Assembly: GCA_030263455.1 (NCBI GenBank)
Contig: SZOZ01000001.1
Span: forward strand, 1-64,000
DNA from: Synechococcales cyanobacterium CNB
GTDB lineage: Bacteria > Planctomycetota > Phycisphaerae > Phycisphaerales > UBA1924
Reading direction: 5' to 3'
Length of the DNA stretch: 64,000 nucleotides
Shown here: positions 16,323-25,236 of the stretch, one piece after another
Layout of the letters: each line of letters begins with the position of its first letter
How positions within the stretch are numbered: position 1 is the stretch's first letter
Made by a program: the position numbers and the translations under genes
The notes under the pieces: model-generated
Databases searched by the model: none
The model's input: only the letters and a program-made list of their open reading frames with translations
What the model was told of the DNA's origin: nothing

Positions 16323-18606
16323 GCTTCGCCACGCCCGCACCGCCGCCTGCTCCGCCGCGAGACGCCGCCTTGCGCGACCTGCGGCCGAGCAGCGCGCTCG
16401 CGGAGATGAGCAGGGCGATGCCCGGCGGCGGGGGAACGACGCGCACGCCGATGTTGCGGTCGGAGTAGATGACCTTGAAGTAGAGCTCGTCGCTGATCCA
16501 TGAGCCGAGGACGGTGCCGAACCTGCCCTCTCGGGCGTCCGCGGCGACGAGGAGGATGTAGGTGCCTTCGACGGGGAGCGAATCGCCGCCGAGCCGGAGG
16601 TCGAGTGTCGCGCCGTGACCGTCGCCGTCGGGGTCGAGGGAGACGACGCCCCGGATGCGGAGTCGGTCGGCGCTCACGTCTGGGCCTGCCGCGAAGACGG
16701 CGATCTCGGCGATGAGGGCGGCGTCGTCGTGGGTGATGAGGTCCCCGAGGATGGTGAGTTTCCCGATGCCGTCGCCCGGGGAGAGCGACGCGCCTGCCCG
16801 GGCAATGAGCTCGGCGGTGACACGGCCTTCGCCGGAGAGGTCGGCGCCGATGAGGTGGTAGGTGCCGGTGACGAGGAGTTCACCGCCGCCGAGGGAGGTT
16901 CGGCCGCCCTCCTGCACGAGGTCGCCGTTGATGGTGAGCGAGGTCTTCTGCCGGGGCCTGTTGCCGGCGGTGTCGCCGATGAAGAGTTCGCCGTTGACGG
17001 TGAGCGAGTCGATCGTGGAGAGGGTGCGGCCGTTGAGGAGCGCGAGCCGGCCGTTGGATTCGATGACGGAGAGGTTCTGGAGGCCGTCCTGCTCGTTCTC
17101 GTTGAGGAACTTCGAATCGGGACCGTCGAGGGTGAGGTCTGAGGCGATGCGTTCGACGTCGGCGTTGTCGAAGACGAGCTCACCCTTGACGTTGAAGACG
17201 CCGCCGGTGAAGACGCCGCCGCTGAAGTTGGTGAGCTCGGAGCCGGGCGCGACTCGGAAGCGTGAGGACGGGCCGACGGTGAGCGCGCCGGTGCCATCGA
17301 CGGTCATGTCGCTTTCGGTCGTGAAGTTCCGCCCGTTGGTGATGGCGAACTCCCCGCCCGCGGCGACGGTGTGGAGGCCGGTGAGGCCGCTCGGCTCGCC
17401 GCCGAGCGAACTATCGACGATGTCCGAGCCGGCCCCGTCGAGGACGAGTCGGCTGGCGACGGTGGTGATGGCGGCGCCGTCGAAGGCGAGCGTGCCGGCG
17501 ACGAGGAACTCCCCGTTGCTGAGCGTGCCCGCGGAGAAGTTGACGAGCGGCGTTCCGGCCTGGACCTCGAAGCGGCTGCCCGAACCGACCTCGAGCGTGC
17601 CGAGGTTCTCGAACTGCGGTCCGCCGGTCGTGAAGAGCGCGGCGTCGCGCACCGCGAGGCGGCCGCCCGAGTCGTTGAGTTCCACGCCCTCGAAGCCCTG
17701 GAAGGCCGCGCCCGCGCCTGCGAGCAGGACGTCGGCCTGGTTGGTCAGGACGTTCACCCCGTCGAAGCGGAGGGTGGAGCCGTTGATGATCTCCCATGCG
17801 CCGCCGGCGAGGGTGCTGCCGGTGACGTTGGCGACGGTATCGGCGCGCAGCGTCGCGGCTTCGACCCGGACCGTGCCGTTGTTGGTGAAGGTGATCTGCT
17901 CGATGAAGGTCTCGCCCGTACCCGCGGCCTTGGCGAGCGTGCCCTCGACGGTGAACGAGCCTTGCCCGCCGATGCCGGTCCAGAACATGCGCTGGTCGTT
18001 CTCGATGGTGAAGCCCGCGCCTTCGGCGATGGTGAAGGAACCGCCGTTGCGGAACCCGAGGTCGGCGGTGCCGCGCCATGCGCCCTCGTTTCCGCGGTGG
18101 TCGATGTCGCTGTCGCAGATGTCGTCGCCGGTCGAACTGTCGATGATGAACTTGCCCTGGGTTCGGAGCGTGCTCCGCTGGAAGAAGAAGTTCGTGAAGG
18201 TCGTATCGCCGAGCACTTCGATCTCGCCCCCGGCGGGGTTGCTGGTGATGAAGGAGTCGATGAAGTCGAACTTGCCGTTGAGGGTGAGTTTGTTGGTGAG
18301 CAGGTCGAGCCGACCGTCCAGGGCGGCCATGCGGAAATCGTTGATCGTGAACGAGGAATCGAGGGAGACGATGTAGACACCGCCGAGGTCGATGACGGCG
18401 TTGAAGGTGTCGTCGATCGGGGCGCCATTGTCCCAGTTGCCGGGGTTGCTCCAGTCGCCGTCGGCGACGGACGTCCAGGTGGTGGTGGTCTGTGCCGAGG
18501 CGTGGGTGGTGACGGTGATCGCGAGTCCGGCTGCGAGTGCGAGCGTCGCCGCTCGCATCGGTCGGCCGGCAGAGGATCGCCTGTGGGTCGTGTGCCGCAG
18601 GACCAT
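16309..18606 (-). CDS. large exported PEP-CTERM protein with beta-solenoid-like repeats
   Basis: 765 aa. ATG 18606 was chosen because GGAAGGAG lies seven bases upstream; a second in-frame ATG (18612) is too close to it. The signal peptide is RAATLALAAGLAITV ending near ASAQ. The following WTSVADGDWSNPGNWDNGAP and many short repeats of the form L-T-V-x-G-x-L (SLTVNGELFIGD, LTINGDLVQEGGR, LTILGDLITHDDAAL) suggest an autotransporter-like beta-solenoid surface protein. The C-terminus has VVPPPPGIALLISASALLG then RRSRK, a PEP-CTERM-like sorting tail, unusually followed by about 18 more residues. Function beyond surface display is unknown. Confidence 0.82.
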   Translation of the reverse strand: MVLRHTTHRRSSAGRPMRAATLALAAGLAITVTTHASAQTTTTWTSVADGDWSNPGNWDNGAPIDDTFNAVIDLGGVYIVSLDSSFTINDFRMAALDGRLDLLTNKLTLNGKFDFIDSFITSNPAGGEIEVLGDTTFTNFFFQRSTLRTQGKFIIDSSTGDDICDSDIDHRGNEGAWRGTADLGFRNGGSFTIAEGAGFTIENDQRMFWTGIGGQGSFTVEGTLAKAAGTGETFIEQITFTNNGTVRVEAATLRADTVANVTGSTLAGGAWEIINGSTLRFDGVNVLTNQADVLLAGAGAAFQGFEGVELNDSGGRLAVRDAALFTTGGPQFENLGTLEVGSGSRFEVQAGTPLVNFSAGTLSNGEFLVAGTLAFDGAAITTVASRLVLDGAGSDIVDSSLGGEPSGLTGLHTVAAGGEFAITNGRNFTTESDMTVDGTGALTVGPSSRFRVAPGSELTNFSGGVFTGGVFNVKGELVFDNADVERIASDLTLDGPDSKFLNENEQDGLQNLSVIESNGRLALLNGRTLSTIDSLTVNGELFIGDTAGNRPRQKTSLTINGDLVQEGGRTSLGGGELLVTGTYHLIGADLSGEGRVTAELIARAGASLSPGDGIGKLTILGDLITHDDAALIAEIAVFAAGPDVSADRLRIRGVVSLDPDGDGHGATLDLRLGGDSLPVEGTYILLVAADAREGRFGTVLGSWISDELYFKVIYSDRNIGVRVVPPPPGIALLISASALLGRRSRKAASRGGAGGGAGVAKLTAR

Positions 18607-18691
18607 GCGCATTCTCCTTCCGTTCGGCGGGCGCGCACAACCGCACCCGCCCCCTCCATGCGAGCACACTACCACACCGTGGGCATGGGAT

Positions 18692-21364
18692 TCAAGGTTT
18701 TTGCGGGGGGTTGCCGGGGGTGGTTTGGGCGGTCAGTTCCGTGAGGCGTTGCCGACACTCGTCGATCAGTCGTGCGACGAGCGCCGGCTCCGAGGCGTCA
18801 GGGCCGAGCACCCCTGAATCCTGCAGAGCCTTGAAGCGGTCGAGAGCCACGGGGAGTTGGTCGAGGGCGAGCGTATAGAGGGTGATGCGCCGCTCGGGCT
18901 GGGTTGCCTGATCGGCCATTCGCTTGGCCAGACTGCCCAGTTTGAACATGCCGACTGCGGCGTCGTTGAGGTGGCGGGGCGTGGGGTCGGATCGGACGAG
19001 TTTCTCCCTGATGGCGAAGGACTCCTCGAAGACGGCAAGAGCGGCCGCGGTGTCGCCCAGATCGCGGAGTTCGTTGCCGATCTTGTTCAGGCAGAGGTAG
19101 ACGTCGCGCTGGCGTTCGAGGCTGAGGGGGTCGGCCGCGGCGAGGAACCGCGTGATCTCGAGCGCCCGGCGGTAAGCGGCAAGCGCGCGCTCTCGATCGG
19201 GGCGGACGGCGGCGTGCGCATCGGGCGCGGGTGTGCCCTCCAGTTGCATCAGGGAGGCCCGCGCGCCCGCGGCGGACGCGATCGCAGAGCCGAGGTGATG
19301 GAGGGCGATGAACTGGTCGCGGAGGTACTGCGAGTTTTCCGGCTGGGCCTCGGCGAGCGTGCGAAACCGCCCAGCGGTGGTCGTGAGAGTTTGTTCCGCG
19401 CGCTCGAACTCCACGATGGCCGCCTGAAGGCGCTCACGGGCGGCGACGCGGTCTTCGGAAGAGCGCAGGGCTTCGGCGAGAAGGCGTGAGCCTCGCTCGA
19501 GTTCCAGGTCGGCCTGCTTGTCGCGGAGGACGCCGAGCTTCCGGGCCGCGGTCTCGTCGTCGGGATCGGAGGCGAGCCTCGCGGACCAGTAGCCTTCCGC
19601 GATGGCGTACTGGGTGGCGGCCTCGATCAGTCGAGCGGCGGGGTTGTCGCCGGTTCGGGCCATCATGCGCATCATCTCGCCGACCTTGGCGACGGCCTCC
19701 ATCTCGCGCTCGCGGTGGCGTTCGTTGGTCGCACCTCCCGCCTCGTAGGCGTTCGCAAACAGCCTCGCGGCGCGTCCGTACTCGGCGGCGGCGGCGGGGT
19801 AGCGACGCTCGCGCTGGAGGGACTCCCCGACTCGGACCGCGCTCTCGCCCAGGCCGGCGAGGAGGCGAGGGTCGTTCTCCATGCGTGGCCGGAGCGATTC
19901 GCGGAGTTCGCGTGCCCGGGCGTATGCGCGGGAGGCCTCGGCGGTGTCTCCGAGACTGGCGGCGTTCAGCGCGCCGTGCAGGTCGCCCACCTGGTCGTAG
20001 GCGGAGGCGAGTTCAAGCAGGAGCGAGGGGTCGTCCTCGGCTTCGAGGCGGAGGCTTTCGAGATACTCGATCGCCTCGGTCACGATGCGCTGACGAGCGG
20101 ACGTCGCCCCGGGCAGGTCTTCGATGAGGTCCGGCAGGTCGAACATGAGCGTCCGGCCCATCGCCCAGGCCGCGCCGAAGTTCCACTCGGCGCGCTCTTC
20201 CTGGCGCTGGGCCTCGGCCCGTGCCGCGGACTCGGCTCCAAGGCTGATGTTCGCCTGCGCTTCGGCGAGCAGCGCGCGGCGGTAGAGAACACTCATCACG
20301 ACGGCGAACGTGAGGACGAGCAGCACGAAGGCGGCGGCGACGGTGGCCGTTCCCTTGTAGCGTCTGGCGAGTTTTCGCAGGAGGTACCAGCCGTCGTGCC
20401 GCCGGGCCTCGATCGGCTCGCCGGCAAGGTAGCGCTTCAGGTCGCGGGCGAGGTCGCCGGCGGACTGGTACCGCGCTTCGCGGTCTTTTTCGAGGCACTT
20501 GAGGACGATGGCCTCGAGATCGGCGTCGAGTTCGGGACGGAGACTGCGCGGCGGCGTCGGTTCGGCGCGCTGGATGTTGTCGAGGACGTCGCGCATGTTG
20601 CCGGCGACGTCGTACGGGAATCGGCCGACCAGGAGCTGGTAGAGCATGACGCCCAGCGAGTAGACGTCGCTGCGCACGTCCACCGCGCCGGCCGCGCCGG
20701 TGGCCTGCTCGGGGCTTGCCCAGGGGAGGGAGCCGATGAACTGGCCGGTGACGGTCATGACGGCAGGCTCGGCCGCGCCAGCGCCCATGGGAGTCTTTGC
20801 AAGACCGAAGTCGACGACGACCGGCTCCCCGTCCGAGCGGACACGGACGTTCGCGGGCTTCAGATCCCGGTGGATGATGCCGCGGAGGTGGGCGGCGTTG
20901 ACCGCGTCGCAGATCTTGATGAACATGGCGAGCGTCTCGACGATGGGCCTGCGCTCGCGCTTGAAGAGATGGGCTTCGAGCGAGTCGCCCGCGACGTAGT
21001 CCATGACGTAGAAGACGCTGCCGTCGGCGGTGGTCCCGCTGTCGTGGATGCCCACGATGTTGGGGTGGCTGAGTTGCCCGAGCACCTGGACTTCGCGCTC
21101 GAAGCGATTCCGTCCCGCAGCGCCGATGAAGGGGCCTGCGTGAAGCACCTTGACGGCGACCTTGCGCTTGGTGGCGTGCTGGATGGCGAGGTACACGACG
21201 CCTTGTCCGCCGCGGTGGATCTCGTGGAGGATCTCGTACCCCGGGAAGGCGTCGCGCGGCGGGAGCGAGTCCGAGGCCTCGTCGCCGACTTCGCGCAGGG
21301 CGTCGAAGATCAGGTCGCGATCGAGCGACTTGCCGTGTTCCGTGCTCTGCGGATCGTCGGCCAT
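18692..21364 (-). CDS. transmembrane serine/threonine protein kinase with TPR-like C-terminus
   Basis: 890 aa. The Hanks-type kinase domain spans about residues 43-315: glycine loop IHRGGQGVVYLA, AVKVL with the ATP-binding Lys72, catalytic HRDLKPAN at 165-172 and DFG at 185-187, SPEQATG in the activation region and DVYSLGVMLYQLL. A single membrane helix (TVAAAFVLLVLTFAVVMSVL) follows near 345-365. The extracytoplasmic 500 residues are helical, Ala/Glu/Arg-rich and TPR-like. The gene starts nine bases after the ECF sigma factor stop. Such sigma/kinase pairs are frequent in planctomycetes, where the kinase is thought to control the sigma factor. Confidence 0.93.
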   Translation of the reverse strand: MADDPQSTEHGKSLDRDLIFDALREVGDEASDSLPPRDAFPGYEILHEIHRGGQGVVYLAIQHATKRKVAVKVLHAGPFIGAAGRNRFEREVQVLGQLSHPNIVGIHDSGTTADGSVFYVMDYVAGDSLEAHLFKRERRPIVETLAMFIKICDAVNAAHLRGIIHRDLKPANVRVRSDGEPVVVDFGLAKTPMGAGAAEPAVMTVTGQFIGSLPWASPEQATGAAGAVDVRSDVYSLGVMLYQLLVGRFPYDVAGNMRDVLDNIQRAEPTPPRSLRPELDADLEAIVLKCLEKDREARYQSAGDLARDLKRYLAGEPIEARRHDGWYLLRKLARRYKGTATVAAAFVLLVLTFAVVMSVLYRRALLAEAQANISLGAESAARAEAQRQEERAEWNFGAAWAMGRTLMFDLPDLIEDLPGATSARQRIVTEAIEYLESLRLEAEDDPSLLLELASAYDQVGDLHGALNAASLGDTAEASRAYARARELRESLRPRMENDPRLLAGLGESAVRVGESLQRERRYPAAAAEYGRAARLFANAYEAGGATNERHREREMEAVAKVGEMMRMMARTGDNPAARLIEAATQYAIAEGYWSARLASDPDDETAARKLGVLRDKQADLELERGSRLLAEALRSSEDRVAARERLQAAIVEFERAEQTLTTTAGRFRTLAEAQPENSQYLRDQFIALHHLGSAIASAAGARASLMQLEGTPAPDAHAAVRPDRERALAAYRRALEITRFLAAADPLSLERQRDVYLCLNKIGNELRDLGDTAAALAVFEESFAIREKLVRSDPTPRHLNDAAVGMFKLGSLAKRMADQATQPERRITLYTLALDQLPVALDRFKALQDSGVLGPDASEPALVARLIDECRQRLTELTAQTTPGNPPQKP

Positions 21365-21373
21365 CGACGCCCC

Positions 21374-22000
21374 CTACGACGTGGAGAAGAACTGCGACGC
21401 GGAGCCGAGCAGTTCGCGCAGGCGCTCGTGGGCGCGCGCCCGGAGCATGTAGACCGCCCCGGCGGAACGCCCGATCTCGGCGGCGACTTCCTCGACCGTC
21501 CTGCCCTCAAGGTCGTACAGGCGGATCACCTTCTCGTAGACGCCGGGGAGCTTCGTGAGGGAGCGGTCCAGTGCGGCGTTCGCTTCGTCGCGTGCGGCCA
21601 TGCGGCTCGGCGTTGTGTAGGTCATGCCGAGCAGTTCGACCAGTTGCGCCATCGAGTCGGCGTTGGGCCCGCCTCGCACTCGCTTGCGAGGGTCGGGGCG
21701 TTTGTCCGCCTCCATCGCCCGAACGGCGTCGATGAGGTTGTTCTCTGCGAGCCGTGTGAGCCAGGCGAGGAACCCGGAGACGCCGCCGGTGGTGAAGCCG
21801 CGGAAACGCATGACGGCCTCGATGTAGGTGACCTGCATGAGGTCGTCTTCATCGATGGAGGGCCGCATGGAGGCCGGCAGTTTCTCGGCGAGGCGCCGGC
21901 GGACCGTCGGGCCTACGGCATCCAGGAGCCGAACGAGCGCCTCCCGATCGCCCGCGCGGGCCGCTTCGAGCGTCGGCTCCAGATCGTTCGCCCCCGACAT
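21374..22000 (-). CDS. ECF-type RNA polymerase sigma factor
   Basis: 208 aa. Region 2 is recognisable in DEDDLMQVTYIEAVMRFRGF and FLAWLTRLAENNLIDAVRAM (core binding and -10 recognition). Region 4 is LTKLPGVYEKVIRLYDLEGR plus VEEVAAEIGRSAGAVYMLRA, a helix-turn-helix for the -35 element, and RAHERLRELLG. It sits directly upstream of, and co-transcribed with, the Ser/Thr kinase. No anti-sigma factor is adjacent, so the kinase is the probable regulator. Target genes cannot be read from this window. Confidence 0.92.
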   Translation of the reverse strand: MSGANDLEPTLEAARAGDREALVRLLDAVGPTVRRRLAEKLPASMRPSIDEDDLMQVTYIEAVMRFRGFTTGGVSGFLAWLTRLAENNLIDAVRAMEADKRPDPRKRVRGGPNADSMAQLVELLGMTYTTPSRMAARDEANAALDRSLTKLPGVYEKVIRLYDLEGRTVEEVAAEIGRSAGAVYMLRARAHERLRELLGSASQFFSTS

Positions 22001-22110
22001 GTATGCCTCCCGGTTCGTGGGGGCGGCGCCCCCACGTCCGGGGATTCTACCAAGGCTCTCAGCGGTGCCGTTTCATGGCGCAGTCGTGTGTCGCTGGATG
22101 CCGCACTGGT

Positions 22111-22578
22111 TCACCGTCTTCGGGTCATGGCCCTGTCCATGTCCCGTTGCATCTCGCGCTCCGCGATGCGCTGTCGCTTGTCGCTCTTGCCGCGTCCGCG
22201 GCCGAGTCCGATGAGCACCTTCGCGTAGCCCTCCTTGAAGTACATCTTGAGGGGAACGATCGTCATACCCTTCTGATCGACCTGGCGGGCGAGTTTCTCG
22301 ATTTCGCGCCTGTGGGCGAGCAGGCGGCGTGAGCGTGTAGGCTCGTGCGCGCCCGGGGCGGGTGGGTATTCGGCCACGTTCACGCCGAGGAGCGTGAGGC
22401 GCGGCGGTGTGCCCTCGACCACGACGTAGCCTTCCCCGAGCGAAACCTTGCCGGCGCGGATGCTCTTCACCTCGGAGCCGAGCAGCGCGATGCCGCACTC
22501 GAGCGTGTCGAGAATTTCGTAGTCGTGCCGCGCTCTGCGGTTCTCGATGGTCGGCGTGCCAGCCTTTCCCTTCGCCAT
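22111..22578 (-). CDS. smpB: SsrA-binding protein
   Basis: Partner of tmRNA in trans-translation rescue of stalled ribosomes. 155 aa, with IENRRARHDYEILDTLECGI, ALLGSEVKSIRAGKVSLGEG, GVNVAEYPPA and the C-terminal basic tail GLGRGRGKSDKRQRIAERE. ATG 22578 has GGGAG five bases upstream; the TTG further upstream was rejected. The tmRNA gene itself is not in this window. Confidence 0.96.
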   Translation of the reverse strand: MAKGKAGTPTIENRRARHDYEILDTLECGIALLGSEVKSIRAGKVSLGEGYVVVEGTPPRLTLLGVNVAEYPPAPGAHEPTRSRRLLAHRREIEKLARQVDQKGMTIVPLKMYFKEGYAKVLIGLGRGRGKSDKRQRIAEREMQRDMDRAMTRRR

Positions 22579-22687
22579 CCGGTCTCCCAATGAGCGTCGC
22601 GGGTCCGAAAGACCTGCATCCGGACACCGACCCGCACGATAGACTCTTGCGAGGCCCCTCTTCGCCCCGGGGCCGTGGAGCCCAGAG

Positions 22688-23899
22688 ATGTTCCAGAGTC
22701 GCCGGATCGTCGCTCTCGCCGCATCGTTGGCCGTCGTCGCGTCTGCCGCCGGCCAGGCCTCGGAGGCCGCGCTGAAAGTGCTTCGGGCGGCGGACGAGGC
22801 GACGAAGAGCGTTCAGGCGGTTTCGTACACGGCGCGGCACGAAGGATTCGGCATCCGTGCGATGGAGGATCCGGTCGTCGTCGGCTCGGTCACGCTGGCG
22901 CGGAATCCCGCGTTCGAGGCCTACCCGGCCAAGGTCCGATACCAGGGGACGGCGTGGAACCCGACCTCCACGACACCGCTCGTCTTCGCGTCGGCGTTCG
23001 ACGGGGAGAAGGCCTACCTGATCAACCACGACGCCAAGCTCTTCGTGTCGGGCGACGGCAGCGGGCAGGGCTTGCGGCTTCTCTTCGTCGGCGACAAGAT
23101 GCTGATGAGCGAGTTCGCGAGCGACGAGCCGTTCAAGGACGAGATGGAAGCGCACGTCGCCGATCTCGAGGGGCGGACGTTCGTGAACGGCGTGCTGTGC
23201 AACGTCGTGTACGTCGAGTACCGGGACGATCCGGAGACGAGAAAGTCCCGGTGGTACTTCGGGATGGAGGACAATCTGCCGCGGCGCGTGGAGCGTCTCA
23301 CCGAGGCCAACGGCCGCAGCGGCGCGGTCGTGCTCTCGCTCTCTGACCTTCGGGTGCTTGCCGAGGCGGAGGAGTCGCTGTTCCGGCTCGAGGCGCCGGA
23401 GGGGTACGAGACACGTCGGATCGAACCGCGGCAGACCGTGCGTCCACCGGCCCCCGAACTGCATCCGGTCGGCGCTGCTGCGCCGGACTGGTCGCTCAAG
23501 GATGCGGCAGGAAACACCCACACGCTCGCCGACTACCGGGGGAAGGTGGTGCTGATCGACTTCTGGGCGACGTGGTGCGGCCCATGCAAGCAGGCGATGC
23601 CGAGCATCCAGCGGCTGCACGAGCGGTTCGCGGGTCGCCCGGTGGCCGTGATCGGCTTGAGTTGCTTCGAGCGGCCCGGCGCGGACCCCGTGGGCTACAT
23701 GACGGAAAGCAAGTACACCTACACCACGCTTGTCGACGGTACGGAGGTGGCGATGGCGTACAACGTGGCCGCGATCCCGACGTTCTACCTGATCGGCTTC
23801 GACGGGACGATCATCCACCGCGAGACCGGCTACACGCCTCGGAAGGAAGCGGAACTGGCGAAGATCATCGACGACTACCTCCAGTCGCAGAGCAAGTAG
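22688..23899 (+). CDS. exported TlpA-like thioredoxin-domain protein
   Basis: 403 aa. A signal peptide (IVALAASLAVVASAAGQ) is followed by a domain of about 220 residues resembling lipoprotein-carrier-like (DUF2092/LolA-type) beta proteins (about residues 28-245), then a TlpA/ResA thioredoxin fold (265-403) with LIDFWATWCGPCKQAMPS (active-site CGPC at 297-300) and the cis-Pro segment NVAAIPTFYLIG. The protein probably acts in the periplasm on thiol-disulfide exchange; whether it serves cytochrome maturation is unknown. It is 110 bp from smpB, divergent, and 13 bp upstream of the next gene. Confidence 0.88.
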   Translation: MFQSRRIVALAASLAVVASAAGQASEAALKVLRAADEATKSVQAVSYTARHEGFGIRAMEDPVVVGSVTLARNPAFEAYPAKVRYQGTAWNPTSTTPLVFASAFDGEKAYLINHDAKLFVSGDGSGQGLRLLFVGDKMLMSEFASDEPFKDEMEAHVADLEGRTFVNGVLCNVVYVEYRDDPETRKSRWYFGMEDNLPRRVERLTEANGRSGAVVLSLSDLRVLAEAEESLFRLEAPEGYETRRIEPRQTVRPPAPELHPVGAAAPDWSLKDAAGNTHTLADYRGKVVLIDFWATWCGPCKQAMPSIQRLHERFAGRPVAVIGLSCFERPGADPVGYMTESKYTYTTLVDGTEVAMAYNVAAIPTFYLIGFDGTIIHRETGYTPRKEAELAKIIDDYLQSQSK

Positions 23900-23912
23900 G
23901 GCCGCACGCACC

Positions 23913-24626
23913 GTGACGATCGCCGCGATCCAGTTTCCGGAAGCGGTCTTCGCCGTTCTCGGCGTTCTCGTGCTGATCGCCATCGTCTGGGCGGTCCACT
24001 TCGCGTCGGTCAGACGCCGGGAGGCGCTCGCCGCGCTCGCCGATCGCCTGGGGCTGCGGTTCGACGCGCGGCGCGACCGCCGGCACGACGACGAATACTC
24101 GCACTTCGAGGTCTTCCGGCAGGGGCACTCCCGGGCGGCGTACAACACCATCTCGGGCACAATCACGCTCGTCGGCCGCGAATGCCGCATCAAGACGGGC
24201 GACTTCACCTATACCGTGAACCACGGCAAGTCCTCGACGGCCTTCAACCTTTCGTACCTGATCCTGCACCTGCCCTTCGAAGCGGCGCCCGACCTGCTGA
24301 TCCGGCGCGAGGGGGTGTTCGACAAACTCGCCGGCGCCTTCGGTTTCCCGGACATCAACTTCGAGTCGTCGGAGTTCAGCCGCCGGTTCCACGTCCGGTG
24401 CCGGGACAGGAAGTTCGCGTACGATGTCGTGACGCCGCGCATGATGGAGTTCCTGCTCGCAACCGATCCCGGCGTGATCGACATTGAGCGGGCGCGGCTC
24501 TGCATGACGGACGGCACGCGGCGATGGACGCCCGAGGAGTTCGAGTCCCGCATCCGCTGGGTCGGCGACTTTCTCGCCCGCTGGCCCGAGCACGTGACGG
24601 CCGCGCTTGAGGCCGGGTCGCGCTGA
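23913..24626 (+). CDS. uncharacterised single-pass membrane protein
   Basis: 237 aa. One N-terminal helix (AVFAVLGVLVLIAIVWAVHF) and a soluble beta-rich domain. The pattern LADRLGLRFDARRDRRHDDE ... FEVFRQGHSRAAYN resembles proteins that compare large and small membrane-bound domains such as DUF3137-like families, but I cannot assign a named family. Start GTG at 23913, 13 bp after the thioredoxin gene and 25 bp before lemA; the three are likely one transcript. Confidence 0.75.
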   Translation: MTIAAIQFPEAVFAVLGVLVLIAIVWAVHFASVRRREALAALADRLGLRFDARRDRRHDDEYSHFEVFRQGHSRAAYNTISGTITLVGRECRIKTGDFTYTVNHGKSSTAFNLSYLILHLPFEAAPDLLIRREGVFDKLAGAFGFPDINFESSEFSRRFHVRCRDRKFAYDVVTPRMMEFLLATDPGVIDIERARLCMTDGTRRWTPEEFESRIRWVGDFLARWPEHVTAALEAGSR

Positions 24627-24651
24627 CCGCGGGCTTGATATCCTCCCGACC

Positions 24652-25221
24652 GTGGAACCGCTCATCTTCGCTCTCGTGGTCGCGGCTTTCGTCCTGCTCC
24701 TGCCGGGGGTGTGGTTCATCGCCACGTACAACCGCTTCGTGCGGCTGCGCCAATACATCCGCGAGTCATGGTCGGACATCGACGTGGAACTCAAGCGCCG
24801 CTATGACCTGATCCCGAATCTCGTCGAGACGGTGCGGGGCTACGCCAGGCACGAGCGCGAGACGCTGGAGCTGGTGACCCGCCTGCGAGACAGGGCCATG
24901 ACTCCGCACGGCTCGGCCTCCGAGCAGGCGTTGGATGAATCCGCCCTCGCGCTGGGATTGAAAAGGCTGTTCGCGCTGGCGGAGGCGTATCCCGCGTTGA
25001 AGGCCGACACGCAGTACCTTGCTCTTCAGAAGGAACTGGCGAATACCGAGGACCGGATCGCGGCTGCGAGGCGGTTCTTCAACGCGAACGTGAGAGAGTT
25101 GAACCAACTGCGAGAAACGTTCCCGACGAACCTGGTGGGGGCGATGATGGGTGTCGCGCCGGCGTCGTACTTTGAGCTGTCCAGCGAGGCCGAGCGGGTC
25201 GTCCCGCGTGTGAGCTCGTAA
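24652..25221 (+). CDS. lemA: LemA family protein
   Basis: 189 aa. An N-terminal helix (LIFALVVAAFVLLLPGVWFI) is followed by the LemA signature: YNRFVRLRQYIRESWSDIDV, ELKRRYDLIPNLVETVRGYA, ELANTEDRIAAARRFFNANV and LNQLRETFPTNLVG. The start is GTG 24652. LemA proteins are helical-bundle inner-membrane proteins of ill-defined role, often with a membrane-stress protein partner; the upstream membrane protein may be such a partner. It ends six bases before the convergent FAH gene. Confidence 0.93.
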   Translation: MEPLIFALVVAAFVLLLPGVWFIATYNRFVRLRQYIRESWSDIDVELKRRYDLIPNLVETVRGYARHERETLELVTRLRDRAMTPHGSASEQALDESALALGLKRLFALAEAYPALKADTQYLALQKELANTEDRIAAARRFFNANVRELNQLRETFPTNLVGAMMGVAPASYFELSSEAERVVPRVSS

Positions 25222-25236
25222 GCCGCATTACGCGGC
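25222..25236. terminator. short hairpin between convergent lemA and FAH genes
   Basis: GCCGC-ATTAC-GCGGC, a 5-bp stem overlapping the FAH stop codon and directly after the lemA stop. There is no T tract, so it may only be a weak bidirectional terminator. Confidence 0.3.

Noticed and set aside
12912-16340. Very long minus-strand open frame (about 1140 codons) across the lpxA-lipB region
   Set aside because: Only its downstream 266 codons (12912-13712) match a known fold; the rest is Arg/Pro/Ala-rich and antisense or out of frame to clear genes.
19715-22228. Plus-strand open frame of about 840 codons antisense to the kinase and sigma genes
   Set aside because: Shadow of two clear minus-strand genes; no domain pattern visible.
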